Assembly (NCBI RefSeq): GCF_030149425.1
Contig: NZ_JASBRQ010000086.1
Span: 1 to 46,652, forward strand
Direction: 5' to 3'
From: Maricaulis sp.
Lineage (GTDB): Bacteria > Pseudomonadota > Alphaproteobacteria > Caulobacterales > Maricaulaceae
Length of the DNA: 46,652 nucleotides
Shown here: positions 8,083-16,144 of the stretch, one piece after another
Numbering within the stretch: position 1 is the first letter of the stretch
Layout of the letters: each line of letters opens with the position of its first letter
The notes under the pieces: generated by a model
Told to the model about the DNA's origin: nothing
What the model saw: the letters and a program-made list of their open reading frames with translations, nothing else
The model's database searches: none
Program-made: the position numbers and the translations under genes

Positions 8083-9293
8083 TTATCAGCCCTCTTCTCA
8101 AGTTGTGCATCTGAAGGCGCGTAAACGTAATCGCCAATTGTCCCATCTCTAAATTTTTCGATCGCTTCATCGATCACGAAGAGCGGGACCAGGAACCATT
8201 CGCGTGGTTCGACCGGGTTTCCGAAGCGGTCCTTGATGTCAATCTTCAGACGCGCGGGCTCGAAGACACGGTGCATCAGGCGCTCAAATTTCTTGCGATT
8301 GATGTTGAACAGCTCATAGGTCGCGACGACTTCAACATCAGCCAAGAGATAGGTCGCATCCTTAGCGGCATTCGCGATGCGCTTCTCGACGCTGCCGCCC
8401 GTCACGCCGATCTTGTGGAGCACCTCGCGGTTTTCCGACACGGTTGGGTGATTGGACTTGCTTCGAAGGACGTAGATGGTCCCGCTCGCGAGATCCTCTT
8501 CCTCTTGAGAATCTCCGAACAGCGGGCCCGCCGTTGGCTCGGTAATGCGCCGGCTGGTCTCATCCTTGTAGATAGCGCGCTGTAGAGAGCGGAGAAGCAA
8601 GTTACTCTCGGTACCATTGGAGAAGATCACCCGAAGCCGAGCATCCTTCTCGCCATTGGGCGCTTTGATCGCCTCCCCAACCTCGGCCACATAGAGTGTC
8701 TGGCCATTGAGGATGAAGAATTCACCCTCGCGGATATCCGTCTTCAAGAAGCCTGCTTCCTTGCGGATCGTCCGGCTCTGTCGGACACCATCTTTCAGCT
8801 CAGCCTGGACCTGTTCAAACAGTGGTTTGAATGTCTCGAAATCTTCGCAGCGCTGTCGGTTCGCGATCTCCTCGGCCGCGCGTTTTTCGGCGCCTGATCG
8901 CACGTGCTTCAGCTCGGTGATGTCTGCTAGTTCCGCCTCGATGCCAAGCTGCTCCAGGAGCGCGTCGTCGTCGATGTCCTCTTCGATGGTTCCGACCGGC
9001 GTCTGAGCGTCACCGAGAAGGCCTTGGTGGTCGAGGGGCTCCAGAAGCGTGCGGCATTCGTCAAGTTGGCGCAGCCGGTCTAGGCGAACGGCATACATGC
9101 GCTCAAAAATATCATTGCCTTCGCCATGCTGTGGCGTGCGGCCATGCTGATCATAGAAACGCTGGATATCTTCAAATCCTGCGATGATTCGCTCTTCTCG
9201 CGGCGTCAGGCTCTTTTGCTTTTTCGCTTCAACCTCAACGCCGAGTTCGCCGAGCAGTGCATCGTCTTCATCTGTGAACGCGTATTTAGCCAT
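8079..9293 (-). CDS. GIY-YIG (T5orf172-like) nuclease-domain protein
   Basis: A 404-residue protein. The C-terminal part (about 271-382) matches the GIY-YIG family of the T5orf172 type: 'GTIYVLRS' for the GIY strand, 'HKIGVTGGSVEKRI' for the YIG strand and its conserved Arg (R305), H341 in 'LMHRVF', and E365 in 'PREWFLV'. The N-terminal half carries two similar acidic segments, 'DDALLGELGVEVE' (about 11-23) and 'DDALLEQLGIEAE' (about 109-121), each followed by a helical stretch, suggesting an internal duplication. It sits between the helicase (8-base overlap) and the GHKL ATPase (4-base overlap). It probably cuts or senses DNA for the operon; whether it is catalytic is not shown. Confidence 0.75.
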   Translation of the reverse strand: MAKYAFTDEDDALLGELGVEVEAKKQKSLTPREERIIAGFEDIQRFYDQHGRTPQHGEGNDIFERMYAVRLDRLRQLDECRTLLEPLDHQGLLGDAQTPVGTIEEDIDDDALLEQLGIEAELADITELKHVRSGAEKRAAEEIANRQRCEDFETFKPLFEQVQAELKDGVRQSRTIRKEAGFLKTDIREGEFFILNGQTLYVAEVGEAIKAPNGEKDARLRVIFSNGTESNLLLRSLQRAIYKDETSRRITEPTAGPLFGDSQEEEDLASGTIYVLRSKSNHPTVSENREVLHKIGVTGGSVEKRIANAAKDATYLLADVEVVATYELFNINRKKFERLMHRVFEPARLKIDIKDRFGNPVEPREWFLVPLFVIDEAIEKFRDGTIGDYVYAPSDAQLEKRADK

Positions 9294-11346
9294 TCGCGGC
9301 CTCCGCCTTCATCTTTGCGAGATAGGCCACGCCTTCAGCCATGCGCTTTTCCCAGGCATCGGCTGCCGTGATGGACGGCAAGCGCCCGCGCTCTTGCTTG
9401 AATTTCAAGGCGCGCTTCGCAAGCTCACGGGCTTCGTCTGGCGACATGCTCACGCGTTTGCCCGCGATCACAGACGCGACCTGCTTCAGGCTGTCCTCGC
9501 TCATGGTCTTGGCCAGGATCGCGTAAGCCTCGCCGAACGGATTGATCCGGTCGATCAGGTCGATATCGAGTTCGCGTACATCCATCGCAAACTTTCGAAC
9601 CCCATCGATCAGAGCTGTGTTGCCGGCCTGCTCGATATCAGGATCGTCACCCGCAGCAATGGCTTTGGCCTTCTGAGTCAGATTTAGCGCCGCGATAGCA
9701 TGCTGGCGCACGGCCTCTTGGTCCGCCTCGTCAAGCTCCGGATAGCGGTCCTTGATGATCTTGCCCATGCGAACCTGCGTCAGCTCTTCAGACACCAGTT
9801 CCTCATTGAAGAGGCCTTGTTCGATGGAGGTTTTGTCCTGGGCGAAGGCCGTGATGACCTCGTTCAGGTCTTCTTTACAGATGCGCTCGGCCTCTTTGGT
9901 CTTCGGCTCGGAAAGGCCTTTGATCTCAATCTGAAACTCGCCTTGTTCCTCGTTGAAGCCGACATTGCATTTCTCAGGATCGTAGCCGCCTTCGCCATAG
10001 TCGAAGCCTTCAACCGGGCCGCTCTGGGTGTTCTTGGGCGTGAAATTGAAACGCGGCGCGAGAACCTGCTCCATCAGCAGGCTGGCGGCGATGGCTTTGA
10101 GCGTATCGTTCACCGCATCCACGACGCTGTCTTCCGAGGCGTCCGGTTCCGCGAGCAAATTGGTGAAGCGAGCGCGGGTCTTGCCCTCTGCGTCGCGCGT
10201 CGCGCGCCCGATGATCTGGACGATCTCGGTCAGGCTGGAGCGATAGCCCACCGTCAGGGCGTGCTCACACCATATCCAGTCAAAACCTTCCTTCGCCATC
10301 CCAAGCGCGATGATGATGTCTACGTGGTCGCGGTTGTTCTTCTGCTTGGGGTCTTTGAGCGCGGCTGAAACGCGATCCCGCTTTGCCGGATCATCATTCA
10401 CGAGGTCAGCGATGCGCAGCACCCGGCCTTTGGACGTGCGCACAAGCTGGAACCCGGTCTCAGGATCGGTGCCTTCCCAATCGCCCAGCTCATCCAGGAT
10501 GTGCTCGACTTCCTTGATCTTGTCCTTGGTGCTCTCGCGGGAGTTAACGCTCGGAATATGGACGATCGTCTTTTGCGAAGGATCGAGCACGCTCAGTATT
10601 TCATCGGCGTATGAGCCGGAATAGAAATAATACCCAATATCAAGCGTCTTCAGCCACTTATAGCCATTGAGCTGCTCGTAATACGTATAAGTGACTGTTT
10701 CGAACTTCGCCTCATCATGCGGCATCAAAACCGGCTCGGCATCGCCCCGGAAATAGGAGCCGGTCATGGCGACGACATGCACCTTGTCGCGGGCGATCAG
10801 CTCAGCGAGCTGTGCGCCCAGCTTGTTGTCCGGATTGGCGGAGACGTGGTGAAATTCGTCCACGGCGATGAGGCAGTCATCGAACGCCTCGATCCCGAAC
10901 TTCTCAACCGCATTGCGAAAAGTCGCATGTGGGCAAACAAGCGCCTGATCATCGCTATCCAGAAAGGCCTTTACAGAGGCCGCCTTGCTGCCTTCTTCAC
11001 CGGGCGCGTTACAGAGGTTCCATTTCGGCTCGACATGCCAATCGTAATAGAACCCGAACCTGGTCAACGGCTCATCAGCAAAGCTCGATCCGATCGACTT
11101 CTCCGGCACGGTGATGATGGCTTTGCGGACACCCTGATTGTGGAGCTTGTCGAGCGCAATGAACATCAGCGCTCTGCTCTTACCCGACGCTGGAGGCGAT
11201 TTAATCAGCAGATATTGCTCGCCACGTTTTTCATAGGCGCGCTCCTGCATCGGGCGCATGCCAAGCTCATTGGACTTGGTGGCGTTGCCAGTCTGGGCAT
11301 AAGAGACGGAGACTGACGGGACAGACTTATTGTTTTTATTGGTCAT
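9286..11346 (-). CDS. DEAD/DEAH-box superfamily 2 helicase of a restriction/defence operon
   Basis: A 686-residue SF2 helicase. Walker A is 'SPPASGKSRA' (50-59). The DEAH-type box is 'VDEFHH' (162-167), so it reads DEFH, not DEAH. Motif III is 'MTGSYF', and motif VI is 'IGRATRDAEGK'. It resembles the res-type helicases of type I/III restriction and related phage-defence loci. Those translocate DNA or remodel it for a methylase/nuclease partner. The C-terminal ~250 residues are helical and unassigned. The start overlaps the upstream membrane-protein gene by 11 bases and the end overlaps the GIY-YIG gene by 8, so synthesis should be tightly coupled. Confidence 0.8.
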   Translation of the reverse strand: MTNKNNKSVPSVSVSYAQTGNATKSNELGMRPMQERAYEKRGEQYLLIKSPPASGKSRALMFIALDKLHNQGVRKAIITVPEKSIGSSFADEPLTRFGFYYDWHVEPKWNLCNAPGEEGSKAASVKAFLDSDDQALVCPHATFRNAVEKFGIEAFDDCLIAVDEFHHVSANPDNKLGAQLAELIARDKVHVVAMTGSYFRGDAEPVLMPHDEAKFETVTYTYYEQLNGYKWLKTLDIGYYFYSGSYADEILSVLDPSQKTIVHIPSVNSRESTKDKIKEVEHILDELGDWEGTDPETGFQLVRTSKGRVLRIADLVNDDPAKRDRVSAALKDPKQKNNRDHVDIIIALGMAKEGFDWIWCEHALTVGYRSSLTEIVQIIGRATRDAEGKTRARFTNLLAEPDASEDSVVDAVNDTLKAIAASLLMEQVLAPRFNFTPKNTQSGPVEGFDYGEGGYDPEKCNVGFNEEQGEFQIEIKGLSEPKTKEAERICKEDLNEVITAFAQDKTSIEQGLFNEELVSEELTQVRMGKIIKDRYPELDEADQEAVRQHAIAALNLTQKAKAIAAGDDPDIEQAGNTALIDGVRKFAMDVRELDIDLIDRINPFGEAYAILAKTMSEDSLKQVASVIAGKRVSMSPDEARELAKRALKFKQERGRLPSITAADAWEKRMAEGVAYLAKMKAEAANG

Positions 11347-11914
11347 TGCCGCTCCTTTGTAATTTTTTTGATAGCAATTTTTCCCGGTCGTCAGAGATTA
11401 GAAGCATTCCGACAAGGCTTCCCCGCTTGAGACCTGAGTCATTGTGTCCCAGATCACGTCGGATCGCGCGCAACAGGTCATCCACCACCAGTAGCGACTC
11501 AGAGGGATCGTCTTGTCCGGCCAGGTCCGCGCTTGTAATCTCGTACAGAGACAGGGCGTTGATTACAGCTCCGTCCCCCCAAACCATCAGCTCCCTCTTA
11601 AAATCGAAGAGGCGGCTCATCATCTCGGATTCTGGGACTTCACCTTCGCCCTTAACCGACTTGAATAAATCGAATATCAGATCGACCAGCCGCATGTAGG
11701 CATTCTTCTTTTCTATGAAATGTCGTGAGTTTATCTCGCGGCGGCGACTTGAATAATGACTCCATATACCGCCAACCATAACGGCGATCGCACCGATTAC
11801 CGCCGCTGTGATTCCTGGGTCTGCTTTCAACAAGCTATCGACAAAAAGCCACCCGCCAGCTGAAATCGCAGCAAGAAACAGGATGCCAAGAACGATCGAA
11901 ATCGCTGTTTTCAT
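11336..11914 (-). CDS. Two-TM membrane protein embedded in the defence operon
   Basis: A 192-residue protein with two N-terminal transmembrane helices (about 5-28 and 34-53). A basic stop-transfer 'SRRREINSRHF' follows, then a cytoplasmic helical domain of about 130 residues. I recognise no family. It overlaps the methylase stop by four bases (ATGA) and the helicase start by 11 bases, so it belongs to the operon and is not a chance neighbour. A membrane anchor is unusual among restriction components. It could localise the complex at the envelope, sense infection at the membrane, or act as an abortive effector. These are inferences. Confidence 0.7.
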   Translation of the reverse strand: MKTAISIVLGILFLAAISAGGWLFVDSLLKADPGITAAVIGAIAVMVGGIWSHYSSRRREINSRHFIEKKNAYMRLVDLIFDLFKSVKGEGEVPESEMMSRLFDFKRELMVWGDGAVINALSLYEITSADLAGQDDPSESLLVVDDLLRAIRRDLGHNDSGLKRGSLVGMLLISDDREKLLSKKLQRSGNDQ

Positions 11915-14643
11915 GCCGCCCCCTTCGCCTGGGTCATCTTGGTGTAAAGCTCAAAAAGCTTTTCCAGGCGCTCGGTGTCGTTTTTGAAGCGTCGCCCGAT
12001 AAAGATGCGCTCCATCACTTCATCGTTACGATCGTGCGCTGCGCGGAGATCAGCAGGCATTTTCTCCGGATCGTATAGATCGGTGATAGTAGCTGGAAAA
12101 TGCGCCTCACGCGCCAGGAGAATGTCCTCAGCGCAGCGCGTCAGGTCTTCTTTGTTTTTCTGAGTCAGCACTGGAAGCGGGAACGTATTCCAACCAAGTG
12201 TATTGGAGTAGGAGTAATCCGTCCTTAGTCGGCCACAAATGGTGTCAATCCAAGATAAGTGGATCTTCGACAATATAACCGCGAGCGCCCAGAGAGGGCC
12301 ATTCGGAATGAAAAAGGCTTTATTGGTCGGTATGACTGTTTCGTCAGCAAGGCCCGCTGGAAAATATTCCCTGTTTTCAGACGAAACGATGGGGACAAAT
12401 ATCTTAGATGCATCATCCCCTTTTCGCTCGCGAAATTGATGGGGCCTGGCGGCAAGCTTATTCACAGCTTTATCATCAGTGACGCTTCTATCCTCGCGAA
12501 CACTTTCTATGCGCTCTCGAACATCTGTATAAATCAACGCTTCATCATATTGCTCATCAGAAATCCATAAACAGTATCTCTCTCTCCCGTTGATGAATTC
12601 TGATGAACCAAGAAATCTACGAACAAAGCGATCAGGAAGCCCGCATTCCTGTAATGCGATTTTTGCGGAGGAATCTAGAATTAGACCTGCTGACTTCGAG
12701 TAATACACTCCATAATCCATCGGCACATTTGAGAACAATGGCTTTCTGCTTGCGGGCACGACGGAGATTTTATGCTCAGTAAGATACGGGTTTATGTTCT
12801 GAACCTCTCGCCTGCTCTCGCCCGAGAAAATCCATCTTGGGCCGCCAGGCTCACGATCTACACCTGTGATTACAACCGTGACCCCTGCCTTGTTTGCGGC
12901 AAGATTCGACCACTTAAAGGAAGTGTGAGCAAAGCGGACTCGCAACCCGCGCTCCAGCAACAACGCCCAGGTGATAGGAACTTGCTGCCCTTGGCATATA
13001 CTGTTTGTCGCAACAAACGAAAAAGGCGCATGGCAAACATCATTGTAGATCGCAGCCTTCATCAACCACGCGCCAACATAGTCGACGTTTTTCCATTTCG
13101 AGGTCAGGCGCCCAAAAACCTGCTCGAGGTCTTCTTTTTCGTGCAATGCCTGTTTTCGAGTGCCCTTGAATGGCGGATTGCCACAGATGTACGTTTCGCC
13201 GCCTTCGTTCTCGAAGTCGATTTCAGACTGATCGATCGGCGATTGGAACAAATCATCGGCATGATGCTTCACACCAATGCCGGTTGGCGGGCAGATGCTG
13301 AGCCAGTCTAGGCGGAGCGCATTTCCACAAGTGATCCAGTTCATCGCGTTCAGCGGAAGGACATCCTTCAGCGCTTCGAGCTGGCCACGATAGAGCACGT
13401 CACACTGATATTCGGCGATGATGAGCGCGAGGCGCGCGATCTCTGCCGGGAAGTCGCGAAGCTCAATCCCGCGAAAATTCGTGAGCGGAATCTCTGAACG
13501 AAGATCCTTCTCGCCCCTGCGCTCATTGATCTCCGCCTCGATCTTGCGCATTTCCTTGTAGGCGATGACCAGGAAATTGCCGGAACCGCAGGCCGGATCG
13601 AAGACCCGGATTTTAGCTATGCGATTACGCAGATTGAGGAGCTTGCGGCCATTATCGCCTGCCTCCTCAAGCTGCTCGCGCAGGCCATCCAAGAAGAGCG
13701 GGTTGAGAACCTTCAGAATATTGCTGACGCTGGTGTAGTGCATACCAAGCGCGCCGCGCTCTTCCTCATCCGCAACGGCCTGGATCATAGATCCGAAAAT
13801 GTCCGGATTGACCTTCCTCCAATCGAGTTTGCCAATATGGAGGAGATAGCTACGCGCCATTTTGGTGAAGGTCGGCACCTCAACGGAGTCCGCGAACAGA
13901 CCGCCGTTCACGTAGGGGAATTTGTTTGCCCAGCTGCGCAACCCTGCTGCCTCGCGATCCTCATGCTTGGTGTTCATTGCGCGGAACAGCTCGCTGATCA
14001 CCTCATGGGTGTTCGTGCTGTCGCGGTCGCTCATCAGCTCGATCGTAGAGGTGAAGAGGTCGCCGCCGGTGAATATCTCGGTGTCCTCGGCGAAGAAGCA
14101 GAAAATGAGCCGCGCCATGAAGTGGTTCATGTCGTGGCGTCGCTCCGCGGTGCCCCATTCAGGATTGGTGCGCAAAAGCTCGATATAGAGTTTGTTCAGC
14201 CGCCCGGTCGCCTTGATGTCGAAGGCGCTCTCGCGGATTTGCTGAACCGTGCTGATTCCGGCGAGCGGCAAGAAGAAGCCGAAATGGTCATGGAAGTCGG
14301 GGTAGTTGCACGCTACCGTCTCGCCGGAATTGAGGTCTTCGGCCTCTAGCCACTCACCATCGGTGGCGAGCACGAACTTGGCGCGCGCTTTCTTGGTAGC
14401 CGGGCTGTCCTTCAGCGCGACAAGCGTGTCAGTGACCGTGCCCGGCTCACATACCTTGATATGGATGTTGCTGGTTTGAAGCACGCCACCCAGGTCGGAC
14501 TTGTTCGACGCGCCGGTGCGTAGCCGCTTGATCGTCGTCGCCTTGTTCCCGAACGCCTCCAGAAAGGCATAGGGAAACTCCTGGGCGTCAAACGGCTGCT
14601 CAGCGAGGTTCGATACGGCTTCTTCAATCTCAACAGCGTTCAA
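11911..14643 (-). CDS. MmeI-like class I SAM DNA adenine methylase lacking a visible nuclease motif
   Basis: A 910-residue protein built like the MmeI/type IIG family: an N-terminal domain, a helical spacer (about 130-340), a methylase core and a target-recognition C-terminus. The SAM motif I is 'DPACGSGNFL' (349-358) and the catalytic motif IV is 'NPPF' (489-492), which means N6-adenine methylation. In MmeI the N-terminus is a D-ExK nuclease. Here the equivalent region (about 20-110, 'SNIHIKVCEPG', 'FVLATDGEWLEAEDL') shows no such motif. Cleavage would then depend on partner proteins. It is the first gene of the unit, started at the ATG ending at 14643. Upstream lies 221 bp with no gene, so the promoter should be there. 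Confidence 0.8.
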   Translation of the reverse strand: MNAVEIEEAVSNLAEQPFDAQEFPYAFLEAFGNKATTIKRLRTGASNKSDLGGVLQTSNIHIKVCEPGTVTDTLVALKDSPATKKARAKFVLATDGEWLEAEDLNSGETVACNYPDFHDHFGFFLPLAGISTVQQIRESAFDIKATGRLNKLYIELLRTNPEWGTAERRHDMNHFMARLIFCFFAEDTEIFTGGDLFTSTIELMSDRDSTNTHEVISELFRAMNTKHEDREAAGLRSWANKFPYVNGGLFADSVEVPTFTKMARSYLLHIGKLDWRKVNPDIFGSMIQAVADEEERGALGMHYTSVSNILKVLNPLFLDGLREQLEEAGDNGRKLLNLRNRIAKIRVFDPACGSGNFLVIAYKEMRKIEAEINERRGEKDLRSEIPLTNFRGIELRDFPAEIARLALIIAEYQCDVLYRGQLEALKDVLPLNAMNWITCGNALRLDWLSICPPTGIGVKHHADDLFQSPIDQSEIDFENEGGETYICGNPPFKGTRKQALHEKEDLEQVFGRLTSKWKNVDYVGAWLMKAAIYNDVCHAPFSFVATNSICQGQQVPITWALLLERGLRVRFAHTSFKWSNLAANKAGVTVVITGVDREPGGPRWIFSGESRREVQNINPYLTEHKISVVPASRKPLFSNVPMDYGVYYSKSAGLILDSSAKIALQECGLPDRFVRRFLGSSEFINGRERYCLWISDEQYDEALIYTDVRERIESVREDRSVTDDKAVNKLAARPHQFRERKGDDASKIFVPIVSSENREYFPAGLADETVIPTNKAFFIPNGPLWALAVILSKIHLSWIDTICGRLRTDYSYSNTLGWNTFPLPVLTQKNKEDLTRCAEDILLAREAHFPATITDLYDPEKMPADLRAAHDRNDEVMERIFIGRRFKNDTERLEKLFELYTKMTQAKGAA

Positions 14644-14864
14644 TGGAATCTCAGCCTAATTCGTTGTTCTGTTCTCTGGCAAAATCCCGTATCTATTTAC
14701 GCATAAAGTCACAGACGTTCAGGGCGGCAGGACTGCCCTGCGCGCTCCGCGCTTCTATGAATCCAGTCTGAAGCCTCGCTCCACTAGGGCGCGAAATCCC
14801 GAATCTCTTGCCAGCACAAAAATTGTATCGATTGTCTCAAAGAATGTGAAGGTAGGACGCAACT
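14644..14864. promoter_or_regulatory. Upstream region of the five-gene defence operon
   Basis: Non-coding, relatively AT-rich stretch between the Abi_C-like gene and the methylase gene, both minus-strand. It should hold the operon promoter if the Abi-like gene is a separate unit. A GGGCGGCAGGACTGCCC-type hairpin lies at about 14721-14740. It is followed by a GCGCGCTCCGCGC inverted repeat and could terminate the upstream transcript or attenuate read-through. No clear -35/-10 pair was recognised. Confidence 0.3.
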
Positions 14865-15710
14865 CTATGTTGTTGATACCTGTGTGGAAATTGTCGACAA
14901 GGCCCGTTCAAGTCTCACTATTGTTCTAGTTAGCTCACGCATCGTACGCGCCTCCTCTTCCGTAGTAGACGGGTCTGCCATCGAACCATGACCAGCGAGG
15001 GGAGTTGTGTTCCGCCGATCGAAGATGTCCTTAATTTCATCCAAGATCGCATCGGAAAGGTTGGAGTGGTTTCGGTACAGTTGGAACCAGGACCCAAGGC
15101 TTTGGGACTGAACGTTCGGATTTGTCACAACGGATTTGGCCAAAGTTTCAAAGACTGACGCTGCGGTATGGACCGCAAGCGGCCAATCTTGAGCTTCAAG
15201 AGCGCGATCCATCCGATCAAAAAGCTTGCGCATGTTCGTGTGCTCAGAGCTCTCAATTGGCTCATCTGGAAGCTCGTCAACCGGGACCACATCCACGGAA
15301 ATCGTATCATTCGTCCACTTGAACTGAATACCAACTCCATCGTCCGCCAGGATTGCGTTCAGATCGGGGACAGATAACAGATCCTCGGCGAGCAAATCAG
15401 CGAGCCCCTCAATCAATTCGAGAGTCGCAGGGCGGCGAAAGACTAGCTCTAACTCACCCAAATGCCATGCATATTCACCAACCGCATAGTCATCACCCCA
15501 CATCTCCAACCTGTAGATTTTGCCTCCGCGGGCCGTATTCATAAGATTGATAAATCGATTGATACGAACGAGGCGGATTTGGCTGCCGTCGGGCCCATTC
15601 GCCTGGGTAGCGTCGCGAACTAGGCGCGTTATCCGCAAGCGCGCACGCTGCGATACGACCTCAAGCTCGATTTTTTGCCTATCATCTTGCGCTATCCGTT
15701 CGCCCAACAT
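14865..15710 (-). CDS. Abi_C-like (HEPN-type) putative abortive-infection protein
   Basis: A 281-residue soluble protein. The N-terminal half is unassigned alpha/beta. The C-terminal half (about 160-275) is helical and resembles the Abi_C family: a paired-helix 'AVHTAASVFETLAKSV', then 'SWFQLYRNHSNLSDAILDEIKDIF', 'RRNTTPLAGHG', and a closing helix. The R233...H241 pair is spaced one residue wider than the usual HEPN R-x(4-6)-H RNase motif, so activity is doubtful. It lies upstream of the methylase operon on the same strand with a 221-bp gap. It may be an add-on effector or an independent defence gene. Family assignment is tentative. Confidence 0.5.
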   Translation of the reverse strand: MLGERIAQDDRQKIELEVVSQRARLRITRLVRDATQANGPDGSQIRLVRINRFINLMNTARGGKIYRLEMWGDDYAVGEYAWHLGELELVFRRPATLELIEGLADLLAEDLLSVPDLNAILADDGVGIQFKWTNDTISVDVVPVDELPDEPIESSEHTNMRKLFDRMDRALEAQDWPLAVHTAASVFETLAKSVVTNPNVQSQSLGSWFQLYRNHSNLSDAILDEIKDIFDRRNTTPLAGHGSMADPSTTEEEARTMRELTRTIVRLERALSTISTQVSTT

Positions 15711-16144
15711 TCACTCCCCCAATTTCCAATCGTTCAATGCCGCAAAGCACACTAGGCGCCTTATCGACGAGTGCAACCCGGACGCGAAAAAGCGCAGCCC
15801 GCTATGCTGAAGGCAGAAATTCGCCTTGGATGGATCACTCGCGCCCGAATGCCGAATGCGTCTCCCCAGTCGAAGGGATGATCCACGGAAGGGCAGCGCG
15901 AAAGCTCCCTTCCTGGCCTCGATGAAATCGTCATGGGGTGTCGGGGGAGCAGGAACGCTCCACCTGACGAGCGATCAATCGGCGATACGATCGCATGGCG
16001 CATCGGGCTCGATGTCAGGGGCGTCATAGGACGAGAGGGATGCAACGGGAGAGCGGCAGCGTCTCCCTTGCCAAGCGCGTTGTATTACAACGCACAGCTT
16101 GCGCACGCTCAGAAAGCGGTATGCCGCTGCCAATCATAACGTGG
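15711..16144. other. Non-coding gap with small inverted repeats
   Basis: No frame here has a credible start, codon pattern or recognisable protein. GGGAG-type arms flank about 11 bases at 16049-16069, and GGATGATCCA lies near 15878. It might hold the promoter of the Abi_C-like gene at its left end. It lies downstream of the 447-residue gene, so a 3' structure for that transcript is possible. No tRNA, CRISPR or retron-like element was seen. Confidence 0.4.

Noticed and set aside
9126-11316. Plus-strand frames over the helicase and GIY-YIG genes
   Set aside because: They are antisense to two strongly supported genes and have no recognisable domains.
15761-16045. Small frames in the 15711-16144 gap
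   Set aside because: Several frames are open on both strands without start signals or protein-like composition.
15711-16144. Retron or other RT-linked RNA
   Set aside because: No reverse transcriptase is encoded nearby and no msr-msd-like pairing is visible.
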